Origin: Lentzea alba
GTDB lineage: Bacteria > Actinomycetota > Actinomycetes > Mycobacteriales > Pseudonocardiaceae
Reading direction: 5' to 3'
Length of the DNA stretch: 64,000 nt
Assembly (NCBI RefSeq): GCF_011067745.1
Contig: NZ_JAAMPJ010000001.1
Coordinates: 372,001-436,000, forward strand
Shown here: piece after piece, positions 18,363 through 26,782 of the stretch
Position numbering within the stretch: position 1 is the stretch's first letter
Layout of the letters: each line of letters begins with the position of its first letter
Notes under the pieces: generated by a model
Told to the model about the DNA's origin: nothing
Database searches by the model: none
The model's input: only the letters and a program-made list of their open reading frames with translations
Translations under genes and position numbers: made by a program

Positions 18363-19314
18363 GGATCGCCTTCAGCCGTTCGACAGTGACGTGTGTGTAA
18401 AGCTGAGTCGTTGCGAGCGTAGCGTGACCAAGCAGTTCTTGGACGGTGCGCAGGTCCGCTCCTCCTTCCAGCAAATGGGTCGCAGCGGAGTGGCGCAACC
18501 CGTGCGGCCCGATGTCCGGCGCATCCGGTACCACGGCGACCACCTCGTGCACCAGAGTGCGAACGGCGCGCTGGTTCAGCCGGCCGCCGCGCGCGCCGAG
18601 GAACAGCGCCGGTGGTGAATCCGGCGCTACCAGGGCGTTTCGCCCCTCGTCCAGCCACCGCCGCAGCGCTCGCTCCGCCGGCACGCCGAAAGGCGTGCTG
18701 CGCTCGCGTCCACCTTTGCCCAGAACCCGAATCACCCTTAGGGAGTAGTCCACGTCGTCGAGATCAAGACCACAGAGTTCGGCCACGCGGATACCTGTGG
18801 CGTACAGCAACTCCACCACGGCCTGATCACGCAGCGCAACCGGATCGCCTTCGGAAGCGCCAGAGGATACGGCAGCCAACGCGTCCTTCGCCTGGTCCGC
18901 ACGCAACACGGACGGCAACGTCCGGTGCGGCCGCGGAGCGGCGAGCCGAGGCCCCGGATCCGCCGCCAGGTGTCCGGCGCGGTGCGCCCACGCGGTGAAC
19001 GTGCGCGCTGCGGCAGCCCTGCGCGCGAGCGTGGTGCGGCTGGCGCCCGCTGTGCGTTGCGCGGCAAGCCATGACCGCAGGTTCGTGAGGTCAATGAGGC
19101 CGACATCGGCGTTTTCCAGGTTATTCCCCGCGACATGGCCAAGCAGCGCCACGGCATCACCGATGTACGCGCGCACGGTGTGCGGCGAGAGATCGCGCTC
19201 CAAGGTGAGATGCCGTTCGTACTGCCGCAACACGTCCGCAACGGACGCCGGCAGTTTTTCGCGCAGGCGAACGAGATCGACACGACGTGTCCGACCATGC
19301 GGCGGCGGGGACAT
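18337..19314 (-). CDS. xerC: Tyrosine recombinase XerC-like
   Basis: A 325-residue site-specific recombinase. The N-terminal SAM-like domain ([22 protein letters not shown]) is followed by the catalytic domain with Arg in [11 protein letters not shown], Lys in [11 protein letters not shown], HxxR in [12 protein letters not shown], His in [17 protein letters not shown], and Tyr in that last motif. All catalytic residues are present. It probably resolves chromosome dimers at dif. It overlaps whiG by 26 bases, the conserved actinobacterial xerC-whiG junction. Confidence 0.92.
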   Translation of the reverse strand: MSPPPHGRTRRVDLVRLREKLPASVADVLRQYERHLTLERDLSPHTVRAYIGDAVALLGHVAGNNLENADVGLIDLTNLRSWLAAQRTAGASRTTLARRAAAARTFTAWAHRAGHLAADPGPRLAAPRPHRTLPSVLRADQAKDALAAVSSGASEGDPVALRDQAVVELLYATGIRVAELCGLDLDDVDYSLRVIRVLGKGGRERSTPFGVPAERALRRWLDEGRNALVAPDSPPALFLGARGGRLNQRAVRTLVHEVVAVVPDAPDIGPHGLRHSAATHLLEGGADLRTVQELLGHATLATTQLYTHVTVERLKAIHDRTHPRS

Positions 19315-19375
19315 AGGCCAAGACGCTGCGCCAGTCGGGGCGTTTGGTCAAGTATCGCCACACCCCCGCGCCATT

Positions 19376-19389
19376 TGAGAGCGCTCTCA
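19376..19389. promoter_or_regulatory. LacI-family-like operator palindrome
   Basis: TGAGAGCGCTCTCA is a perfect 14-bp palindrome in the 157-base region between xerC and the divergent gene at 19472. The centre AGCGCT with GAG/CTC arms is the form seen in CebR-type LacI operators (TGGGAGCGCTCCCA). No LacI regulator or sugar gene is in the window, so any control would be from elsewhere. Confidence 0.45.
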
Positions 19390-19471
19390 TGATCGGTAAC
19401 ACGATAACGTTTCAACTCCCTGTGACGACCAGGGGTTTGGTGGCTCGCACAGATCACCTTTCGGAGTAGCG

Positions 19472-19978
19472 ATGACAGCCAGCACGACGGTCCGAACAGC
19501 CGATGAACTAGCCCGCCGAGTGGTGCGGAAGATCGCTCCAGAGGAGCTCCCCTCGTTCGACATCGTTGCCGCCCCCTATCTGGAGAGCCCCAAGCAGGCA
19601 GAACGCCGGCTGCGCCAGGCTCACGACGACCCGCTGGGCTTCGGTCTCGGCGACATCGTCGCGATGGCGACACCCGTGATCGCCCTCGTCTCCGGCAGCG
19701 TGATCACCGCGGTCTCCGACAGCGTCGGCAAAGCCGTGCGCGACGGCACCGCCAACGCCGCGCGCAAGGCGTGGCGCAAGTTCCGCGGCAAGCCGGTCGA
19801 GCCGCTCGAACTGCCGTCGACACCGCTCACCACGGCCCAGCTCACCGAGGTGCGCCAGATCGCGCTGGCGCGCGCTCTTTCGCTCGGCATGAAGCAGCAG
19901 AAGGCCGAAGCGCTCGCCGACGCCGTCGTCGCCGCCCTCGTGCTGCGCGACGGCGAGGCCGGTGACGCCGCCAGATGA
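19472..19978 (+). CDS. Hypothetical protein paired with the M48 gene
   Basis: A 168-residue protein I cannot assign. An Arg-rich N-terminus (MTASTTVRTADELARRVVRK) leads to a moderately hydrophobic stretch (IVAMATPVIALVSGSVITAVSDS) at about 63-85, then a basic linker and a helical C-terminus (MKQQKAEALADAVVAALVL). It may be membrane-associated. Its stop overlaps the next gene's ATG by four bases (ATGA), so the two were meant to be made together. GGAG precedes the ATG. Confidence 0.75.
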   Translation: MTASTTVRTADELARRVVRKIAPEELPSFDIVAAPYLESPKQAERRLRQAHDDPLGFGLGDIVAMATPVIALVSGSVITAVSDSVGKAVRDGTANAARKAWRKFRGKPVEPLELPSTPLTTAQLTEVRQIALARALSLGMKQQKAEALADAVVAALVLRDGEAGDAAR

Positions 19979-21430
19979 CGGAAGCGAAGCCGCAGGTCAA
20001 TCCCAGGGCATTGCCGTCCGAGATGTTCCTCCTGCTTCTCCTCCTCGCCGCGACGGTGCTGCTCAACGTCTTCTTCGTCGCGAACTGGCTGTCCAGCCTC
20101 GAACAAGGCGGCGCCGGCTCCCTGCTGCAGAAACTGCAGATCCTCCTGATGCCGGGCCTGGCCGTCTACGCCCTCTACACGGCGATCCGCATCCGCCGCT
20201 CCACACCACTGGCGGAGATCGCCGGCGCGCCACGAACTCGCACACGTGCACGCCGGAGACCTGTGGTGGTACCAACTGGCCACGGTGCTGCGGTTCGCGA
20301 ACCTCTCCACGGGTTTCGCCTCGCTGTTCGCGCTGTGGCTGAACGCCCTGTTCAACCGCGGCGACGTCACCTCCTTCCTGGTGAGCGCGTGCCGCCTGGC
20401 CGCGCTGACCCTTCTCCCCGAACTGATCGCCCGCGCCATCCTGCGCGCCCGCGAACACGCCGCCGACCTGCACGCCGCGGAGTTCGGCGTGGAAGGCCTC
20501 CTGACCGCCGTCCAATCACACGAAACCGACCAGACGCGGTCGGTCGTCCGCACCTGGCTGCGCCGCCACCCAGGTGCGGACGAACGCACTCAAGCCCTCA
20601 CGAACCCGATGCGCCTGCTGGCCTCACCGATCGGCCAGGTCTTCCTCGGCGCCGCCGTGGCAGGCGCCGGCTTCGTCACGTTGCAGGACCTCCTCCTCAG
20701 CGGCAGCACCGCAGACAAGACGACACAGATCGTCACGGGCGTGCCGCTCGGCATCCCGCTGACCCTGTTCGCAGCCCTCAACCTGTGGCACAGCGCCTGG
20801 CAGGAGAACCGCAACCGCTTGCGTCCACTGTTGACCGCCGCCGCACTGCTCGTCGGCCTGGTGATCGGCAGCCACCTGCCGCTCTACACCCAGATCTTCG
20901 ACCAGGCCCCGATCGACATCCCGATCGCGCCGTCCGTGCTACTGGCCCTCGCCATGGGCACCGCCGGTCTGTGCTGGTGGCTCGACGCCCTCGGCACGTC
21001 GTGGCGGCGAACCGACCCCGGCGCGTCGCGAATGCCGGTGTTCCTCAGGTACGCGGTGCCGTCCACCTGCGTGGTGGGCGGTTGGCCGTTCGCGGTCCTG
21101 GACAGCAACGTGAAGTGCACCGCCGACGGGCGCGAGAGGTTGACGCTGGGCCCAACCGTGCTGTCCACAGTGGACATCGCGGACGCCGCAGCCGAACAAA
21201 CCACGACCGGTTACGCCATCCGCCTCGAGTTCACCGCGGAGGGCCAACGCCGCTGGGAAGACGTGACAAGGGAGAAGGTGGGGCAGTTCATCGCGTTTCT
21301 GGTGGACGACGAGCTGCTCGCCGCTCCCCAGATCACCCAACCCCTGACCGGCGACTCGGCCCAGCTGCCGGGCCCGTTCACGAGCCTCGACCAGGCCAGG
21401 AAGGTCGCGGACGCCATCCGCGGCAACTGA
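19975..21430 (+). pseudogene. M48-type membrane metalloprotease fused to SecDF P1-head-like domain, frame broken
   Basis: Two frames belong to one gene. From 19975 (MTEAKPQVNPRALPSEMF) the first carries two hydrophobic helices and runs to IRRSTPLAEIAGAP near 20230, then loses sense. From about 20228 another frame carries HELAHVHAGDLWWYQL, the HExxH zinc motif of M48 proteases, and runs to 21430. The step from IAGA directly to HELAH also omits the segment usually found between membrane helices and HExxH, so an out-of-frame deletion fits better than a one-base error. After four to six more helices the C-terminal 90 residues (IRLEFTAEGQRRW, IAFLVDDELLAAPQITQPL, FTSLDQARKVADAIR) resemble the SecD periplasmic P1-head domain. 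The only visible start in the second frame, GTG 20246, lies after the catalytic motif, so the product is probably inactive. Confidence 0.7.
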
Positions 21431-22555
21431 TCACCGCACCTCCAGTCGCTGCCAGCCCTCGTCGAGCCGCAACGCCAGCCCGGCGAGCTCCAGTTCGGGC
21501 AACAGCGCCCGAACCCGTTCCAACGGCACCCCGGACTCGACCGACACACCTTCGTCGCTGACCCCGCACCGCTTCCCCAGGGCCTCGTACACCCGCATGG
21601 CCTCCCCCTGCGGCGCCCCGAGCTCGCTCTCCTTCTCGGCGGGCTCGGTGGCGAGGTCGTCCCCGAACCGCCCGACCGACTCCACGATCTCGGCCACCGA
21701 ACAAACCGAAACCGCCTGGCCGTCCCGCAACAACTCGTGACACCCCACCGAACTGGCCGACGTCACGGGCCCAGGCACCACCATCAGCGGCCGCCCCAGA
21801 GCCAGCGTGATCGCAGCCGTGTTCTTGGCCCCGCTGCGCCGCCCCGCCTCCACGACCACCGTGCCGCCGCCCAATGCCGCGATGAGCCGGTTGCGCGTGA
21901 GAAACCGGTGCCGCGCAGGCGTCACGCCGGGCGGGTACTCGCTGACGATCAACCCTTCCCGCGCGATCTTGCCGAGCAACCCCTGATGCCCGGCGGGATA
22001 GGCGAAGTCCACCCCGCAAGCCAGCACCGCGATCGTCACGCCGCCGGCCCCCAGCGCCCCGCGATGAGCCGCGCCGTCAATCCCGTACGCCGCACCGGAA
22101 ACCACCGTCACGCCGGCGTCCGCCAACCCGTACGCGAACTCGGCGGCAACGTGCTCGCCATACCCACTCGCCGCCCGCGACCCCACCACCGCCACGGCCT
22201 TCTCGACCACCTCAGCAAGGTCAAGCGGCCCACGCACCCACAACGCCAACGGCTCACCCCGCCGCGCGTTCCCCAGGGCGACGAACGGCCACCGCGGCCA
22301 CTCGTCGTCCTCCGGAATCACCAGCCGCCCACCCCGCTCGGCAACGCGCGCGAGGTCTTCCCGCGCCCGCTCCTCAGCCCGGCGAGCCGAAGTCTGGCTG
22401 GCCACCGACGGCGAAACTTCGCCGGCGCGGACCAACTCCGCGGCCTCCACCGGCCCCACCTGTGCGACGAGCCCCGCGAGCGCTGCCGGGAAGGGCTCGG
22501 CCACGCGGGAGAGGTAGGCCCTGGCGAGGCGTGTGGCGTCGGGTTTCGCGGTCAC
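21431..22555 (-). CDS. dprA: DNA-processing protein DprA
   Basis: A 374-residue DprA/Smf protein that binds single-stranded DNA and loads RecA on incoming strands. The Rossmann-like core is clear: AVAVVGSRAASGYGEHVA, VVSGAAYGIDGAAHRGAL, YPAGHQGLLGKI, FLTRNRLIAALGGGTVVVEA and SGAKNTAAITLALGRPLMVVPGPV. A C-terminal winged-helix DprA domain follows (VYEALGKRCGVSDEGVSVESGVPLERVRALLPELELAGL). The start is GTG at 22555 (VTAKPDATRLARAYLSRV); GTG 22603 is possible. It is convergent with the broken M48 gene, one base apart. Confidence 0.93.
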   Translation of the reverse strand: MTAKPDATRLARAYLSRVAEPFPAALAGLVAQVGPVEAAELVRAGEVSPSVASQTSARRAEERAREDLARVAERGGRLVIPEDDEWPRWPFVALGNARRGEPLALWVRGPLDLAEVVEKAVAVVGSRAASGYGEHVAAEFAYGLADAGVTVVSGAAYGIDGAAHRGALGAGGVTIAVLACGVDFAYPAGHQGLLGKIAREGLIVSEYPPGVTPARHRFLTRNRLIAALGGGTVVVEAGRRSGAKNTAAITLALGRPLMVVPGPVTSASSVGCHELLRDGQAVSVCSVAEIVESVGRFGDDLATEPAEKESELGAPQGEAMRVYEALGKRCGVSDEGVSVESGVPLERVRALLPELELAGLALRLDEGWQRLEVR

Positions 22556-22740
22556 CGGAACCACCACCAGGGCAGCCAGCGGTGCCAGGGTTCGGGACGC
22601 CACGGGTTGGGCGGGCTGATGCCTGACGGGTGCCTTCGGACGGTGCAGGGCAGTTGCACGGCGCCAGACGTGGCTGCTGCCGCAGCGGCTGGGATGAGGA
22701 GTGAGGTCATGGTCGGACTCCTTCGGGTGAGGCGGATGGG

Positions 22741-23372
22741 GTGAGCGGGGACGCCCGCTGGGGATGGGCGGGCGTCCCCGCTCGGGAACCGGACGCGAGC
22801 TGGTGCTCGAAGCTCTGCGCCCGGCAACTTGGACGCCGGGATGGGCGTCCGGGCGCGGAGTAGTGGGCTCCCCGCACCCGGCGGCTTGGGGCGATCAGGT
22901 CAGTTGGGGTTCGTGACGGGACAGGTTCACCGTCGGGTCGAGCCAAGGCGTGGGGGTGAGCGGGGGCGCCCGCTGGGGATGGGCGGGCGGGCCCCGCTCG
23001 GAACCGGACGCGAGCTGGTGCTCGAAGCTCTGCGGCCGGCGACTCGAATGCCGGGGTAGGTGCCGGGCGCGGAGAGGGAGTGGGGCTCCGCGCCCGGCGG
23101 CTTGGGCGAGTGGACGGATGGGTTCGGGGCGATCGCGGGACGGCTGGGTGTGGCCGGGCGTGGGGAGGGGGCTCCACGCCCAGGTACTTGGGGTGGGTTC
23201 GGTTGCATGCGGTCGTGGTGTGGAGCTGGGAGTGGGTGATGGCCGCAGCTCGGTCGAGGCGGTCGCCGCTGGGGTGAGCGGGCGCTTGCCAGGGGTGGGG
23301 CGAGCGCCCGCTCGGCTAGGGCCGGGCGCGGAGTCGGGGCTTGGGTGCTCCGCGACCGGCGGCTCTGGGGTG
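22741..23372. repeat. Tandem hairpin repeat between dprA and comM
   Basis: The 22556-23594 interval has no credible gene. It holds three imperfect copies of a unit beginning GTGAGCGGG at 22741, 22956 and 23274; copies 1 and 2 are in register at exactly 215 bases. In copy 1, 16 bases at 22743-22758 (GAGCGGGGACGCCCGC) pair perfectly with 22768-22783. In copy 3, GAGCGGGCGCT (23276-23286) pairs with 23303-23313. Copy 2 also has a second stem: GCCGGGCGCGGAG (23062-23074) with CTCCGCGCCCGGC (23086-23098). The role may be transcription termination after comM or a REP/BIME-like element. Confidence 0.75.
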
Positions 23373-23385
23373 GGTGGGTGTGCGG

Positions 23386-23540
23386 GGTGCGGCCATGTCC
23401 GCTGGGGTGGAGGTGCGGCTGAGTCCGGTGGATGGGGAGGCGGCCGTGTCCGGTGGGTAGGGGTGCGGCCGTGCCCGGTGGGGCGAAGGTGCGGCCGTGC
23501 TCGGTGGGTGGGGGCGCGGGCCGTGTTCGGTGAGGGTGAC
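23386..23540. repeat. GC-rich minisatellite, about six units of 24-27 bases
   Basis: A short tandem array follows the hairpin repeats. Units of the form GGTGCGGCCGTGCCCGGTGG start at about 23386, 23412, 23438, 23462, 23488 and 23513, with drift in each copy. It ends 55 bases before the comM stop codon. It is not in frame with a known protein. Slippage during replication is the simplest origin. Confidence 0.7.
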
Positions 23541-23594
23541 GGCGCCGTTGCTGGTGGGCTGGGGGCGGGCGGCGGTTAGTGGAGTTGTGGTGGG

Positions 23595-25118
23595 TTAGGA
23601 GGGGGCTCGGCGTTCTCGGAACTGGAGGGCTGCTGCGACGTGGTCGGCGGTGGGGCGGTCGGACTCGGCCAGGTCCGAGAGGGTCCAGGCGACTCGTAGG
23701 CAGCGGTCGGCGCCTCGGCCGGTCAGGGCGCCGGTGGCCAGGGCTCGGTCCAGGAGGGCGGTGGTGTGGCGCGGGAGGGCGAATTCGCGGCGTAGGGCTG
23801 GGCCGGGGACCACGGCGTTGGTGAGCCAGGTGTGGCCGTGGGCGGACCAGCGGGTGGCGGCTCTTGATCTGGCTTTGAGTACTCGGGTGCGGACTACCTC
23901 GGTGGGTTCTGGTGGGGTGGCGTCGGCGTTGGACATGGCTGTGGTGGCTCGCATGCGGACTCGGAGGTCCACGCGGTCCAGCAGTGGGCCGGACAGGCGG
24001 GCCTGGTAGCGGCGGCGGACTGTGGTGGTGCAGATGCAGTCGATCTCTTTGGGCGGGGCACACGGGCAGGGGTTGGTGGCGAGGATCAGCTGGAAGCGGG
24101 CCGGGTAGCGGGCTATGCCGTCGCGGCGGGGGATGCGGACCTCGCCGTCTTCCAGGGCGGTGCGGAGGGTGTCGATCGTCTTCTGGCCGAACTCGCAGGC
24201 TTCGTCCAGGAACAGGACGCCTTTGTGGGCGCGGGACGCGGCGCCCGGCTTGGCCATGCCGCTGCCGCCGCCGATCAAGGCCGCGATCGAGGTCGTGTGG
24301 TGGACGTTCACGAACGGCGGGCTGGCCACCAGCGGATAGTCCGAGGAGAGGACTCCGGCTACCGAGTGCACGGCCGTGACCGCTAGGGCGTCTTGGCGGG
24401 TCAGCGGGGGGAGGAGGCCCGGCAGGCGTTCGGCGAGCATCGTTTTGCCGGTGCCCGGTGGGCCGGTCAGGAGCAGGTGGTGGGCGCCGGCCGCGGCCAC
24501 CTCCAGGGCCCAGCGGGCTTCTGGTTGGCCCACCACGTCGGCCAGGTCCGGGACTTCGGGGGTGGGCGGGTCGTCCTGGGCTGGGGCGGGTTGCAGCGTC
24601 ACGCCCTCGGCGCGGAGCCAGCCGAGGACCTCGGCGAGGGTCAGCGCGCCGTGGACTTCCACGCCGTCCACCAACGAGGCTTCCGGCAGGGTTTCCACCG
24701 GGACGATGGCCGTCTTGAGGCCTGCTCGGCGGGCGGCCAGCAGGGCCGGGAGGATGCCGCGCACGGGGCGGACGCGGCCGTCCAGGGCCAGTTCGCCCAG
24801 CAGGACGGTGGTGGCCAGGCGTTCGAGCGGCACCGAGCCGGCGGCGGCCAGGGTGGCGCAGGCGATGGCCAGGTCGTAGCCGCTGCCGCCTTTGGGCAGG
24901 TTCGCCGGGGACAAGCCCAGGACGATGCGCTGCTTCGGCCACTCCTCCTCGCTGTTGCGGACAGCGGCCTTCACGCGCTCCTTCGACTCGTGCAAGGAAG
25001 CGTCGGGCAGGCCCAGGAGGTGGGTGCGCGGCTGGCCCACGCCCACGTCGGCCTCGATCTCGACGGCCAGGCCGTCGACGCCGTGCAGGGCGACGGACCA
25101 CGCTTGCGCCAGGCCCAT
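23595..25118 (-). CDS. comM: ComM/YifB family Mg-chelatase-like AAA+ ATPase
   Basis: A 507-residue AAA+ protein. The N-terminal ChlI/Lon-like domain (GLPDASLHESKERVKAAVRNS, GYDLAIA, LLGELALDGRVRPVRG) precedes the ATPase core with Walker A GPPGTGKT, Walker B GVLFLDE and ATNPCPCAPP, which carries the conserved cysteines. The C-terminal Mg-chelatase domain ends in LQFRERR. ComM is a hexameric branch-migration helicase that helps integrate DNA in transformation; dprA downstream fits. ATG at 25118 (MGLAQAWSV) is preferred over GTG 25127, which overlaps yraN. Confidence 0.93.
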   Translation of the reverse strand: MGLAQAWSVALHGVDGLAVEIEADVGVGQPRTHLLGLPDASLHESKERVKAAVRNSEEEWPKQRIVLGLSPANLPKGGSGYDLAIACATLAAAGSVPLERLATTVLLGELALDGRVRPVRGILPALLAARRAGLKTAIVPVETLPEASLVDGVEVHGALTLAEVLGWLRAEGVTLQPAPAQDDPPTPEVPDLADVVGQPEARWALEVAAAGAHHLLLTGPPGTGKTMLAERLPGLLPPLTRQDALAVTAVHSVAGVLSSDYPLVASPPFVNVHHTTSIAALIGGGSGMAKPGAASRAHKGVLFLDEACEFGQKTIDTLRTALEDGEVRIPRRDGIARYPARFQLILATNPCPCAPPKEIDCICTTTVRRRYQARLSGPLLDRVDLRVRMRATTAMSNADATPPEPTEVVRTRVLKARSRAATRWSAHGHTWLTNAVVPGPALRREFALPRHTTALLDRALATGALTGRGADRCLRVAWTLSDLAESDRPTADHVAAALQFRERRAPS

Positions 25119-25119
25119 C

Positions 25120-25506
25120 TCAGGCACCCCGCAGGTGTTGCAGGTGCGCCTTGCCGTCAGCGGGCCAGGTGACCGAGATCAGGTCGACGCGGACCGGGCA
25201 CCAGCCGACACCGTGCGCGCCCAGCCAGCGCAGGGCCGTCCGGCGGAGGCGGGACAGCTTGCGTTGATCGACCGCCTCGTCCGGGCGGCCCCACACCGGG
25301 CCGGATCTGGTCTTGACCTCGCAGACGACCAGGCGGCCGTCCTCGACGGCCACGACGTCGAGTTCGCCGTCGCGGCACGTCCAGTTGCGGGACAGGACGA
25401 CCAGGCCCTGCCCCTCCAGGTACCTGCACGCCAGGTCCTCGCCCTGCCGGCCCAGCTCCTGCTGCCTGGTTTCGACCGGTTCCTGTGCTGCAACCGCTGC
25501 CACCAC
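25120..25506 (-). CDS. yraN: YraN/UPF0102 family putative endonuclease
   Basis: A 128-residue protein of the Holliday-junction-resolvase-like nuclease fold. Motifs are GRQGEDLACRYL, NWTCRDGELDVVAVEDGRLVVCEVKTR and AVDQRKLSRLRRTA, which give the E-D-ExK catalytic set. The function is not established for the family; it is always near comM, dprA and rnhB in actinobacteria. The stop lies directly before the comM start. Confidence 0.92.
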   Translation of the reverse strand: MVAAVAAQEPVETRQQELGRQGEDLACRYLEGQGLVVLSRNWTCRDGELDVVAVEDGRLVVCEVKTRSGPVWGRPDEAVDQRKLSRLRRTALRWLGAHGVGWCPVRVDLISVTWPADGKAHLQHLRGA

Positions 25507-25667
25507 TGCCTTCGCCTCCCTGTGGGTCGTTGGGTACGACCTTGCAGGGCGGGACGGGGTGGGTGGCCGGGCTGAGGGGAATCTGTGGACAACTCAGCGG
25601 CTGTGGACAAGTCGGCCGTTATCGATCTTGAAACGGCGGAATTGTCGGTGGGGTGTGCTAGGGCCTG

Positions 25668-25991
25668 TTACGTCGGGAACGGCCCGCTTTCCGGCAGGCG
25701 AAGGTCCGGCTTGTCCAGCTCCTCCACGTTGACGTCCTTGAACGTGATGACACGAACGTTCTTGACGAACCTCGCGGGGCGGTACATGTCCCACACCCAC
25801 GCGTCCGACATGCGCACCTCGAAGTACACCTCGCCGTCGGCGTTGCGCACCTGCACGTCCACCGAGTTGGCCAGGTAAAAACGCCGTTCGGTCTCCACGA
25901 CGAACGAGAACTGGCTGACGATGTCGCGGTACTCCTTGTACAGCGACAACTCCATCTCGGTCTCGTACTTCTCGAGATCCTCTGCACTCAT
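25668..25991 (-). CDS. DUF2469 protein
   Basis: A 107-residue acidic protein, MSAEDLEKYETEMELSLYKE, matching DUF2469, which is very strongly conserved across actinobacteria beside rnhB. Its function is unknown. The ATG overlaps the rnhB stop codon by one base, so translation is coupled. About 160 bases separate it from yraN. Confidence 0.93.
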   Translation of the reverse strand: MSAEDLEKYETEMELSLYKEYRDIVSQFSFVVETERRFYLANSVDVQVRNADGEVYFEVRMSDAWVWDMYRPARFVKNVRVITFKDVNVEELDKPDLRLPESGPFPT

Positions 25992-26782
25992 TACGCCTCC
26001 GCGCGGGTCATCTGCTCCGCGCCCTCCCTCGTCGCGAGCTCCCCGGCGTCAACCGGGGCTGCCTCATTCTGGACCACGGCCGTCGCGGTCGTGCCGCGCG
26101 CCACCCTGTGCGGCGCGGCGAGACCGTGCTTCGAGGCCGCGGCTGCCACATTTACATACGACCAGCGATGCTCCGCACACGGCCCGTGTTCCATCAACGC
26201 CGCTGTGTGCTCTGGCGTGCAGTAGCCCTTGTGCACGTTGAACCCGTACTGGGGATACCGCGAGTGCAGTTCCTCCATGATCCGGTCCCGCGTCACCTTG
26301 GCCAGCACGGACGCCGCCGCCACGCACGCCGCCGCCTGATCGCCCTTGATCACCGCGACGCTCGGCGCGGGCATCCCCGGCACCTTGAACCCGTCCGTCA
26401 GCACGTACCCCGGATGCGTCGCCATCTGCGCCACCGCGCGCCGCATGCCCTCGAGGTTCATGACGTGGATGCCCAGCCAGTCGATCTCGGCGGGCGACAC
26501 GACGACCACGGAGTGATCCACGGCACGCTTGAGCACCAGGTCGTACATCCGGTCTCGTGCCAGAGCCGTCATCAGCTTCGAGTCGTTCAGGCCCTCCAGT
26601 CGCGCCGCGTCACCCGGCCGCAGCACGCACGCCGCGATCACCAACGGCCCGGCGCACGGCCCGCGCCCGGCCTCGTCGACACCGGCGACCGGCCCCAGCC
26701 CGCGGCGCTCCAGCGAGCCCTGCAACGCCCAGTTCCCGGCCGAGCCCCGCACCACGGCACGGGGCGGCATCAGCATGGTCAT
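25991..26782 (-). CDS. rnhB: Ribonuclease HII
   Basis: A 263-residue RNase HII, which removes ribonucleotides and RNA primers from DNA. VAGVDEAGRGPCAGPLV supplies the first D-E acids; INWLG-type sequence, SVIKGD-like AVIKGDQAAACVAAASVLAKVTRD and HKGYCTPEHTAAL follow. The ATG at 26782 overlaps the lepB stop (ATGA). A C-terminal tail of about 40 residues beyond the usual end is poorly conserved. An N-terminal ATG at 26776 or 26770 is also possible. Confidence 0.95.
   Translation of the reverse strand: MTMLMPPRAVVRGSAGNWALQGSLERRGLGPVAGVDEAGRGPCAGPLVIAACVLRPGDAARLEGLNDSKLMTALARDRMYDLVLKRAVDHSVVVVSPAEIDWLGIHVMNLEGMRRAVAQMATHPGYVLTDGFKVPGMPAPSVAVIKGDQAAACVAAASVLAKVTRDRIMEELHSRYPQYGFNVHKGYCTPEHTAALMEHGPCAEHRWSYVNVAAAASKHGLAAPHRVARGTTATAVVQNEAAPVDAGELATREGAEQMTRAEA

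Noticed and set aside
18337..19314. xerC as a phage or integrative-element integrase
   Set aside because: It is in the conserved xerC-whiG position of actinobacteria, with no att-like direct repeats or excisionase nearby.
20246..21430. A separate 394-codon gene starting at GTG 20246
   Set aside because: The GTG is inside HELAHV and has no ribosome binding site; the sequence before it in the same frame is part of the M48 motif, so it belongs to the broken gene.
22556..23594. Long minus-strand open frame continuing past comM and Pro/Arg/His-rich translations of the repeat region
   Set aside because: Sequence is a translation of GC-rich repeats, has no ribosome binding site, and comM ends normally at 23595.
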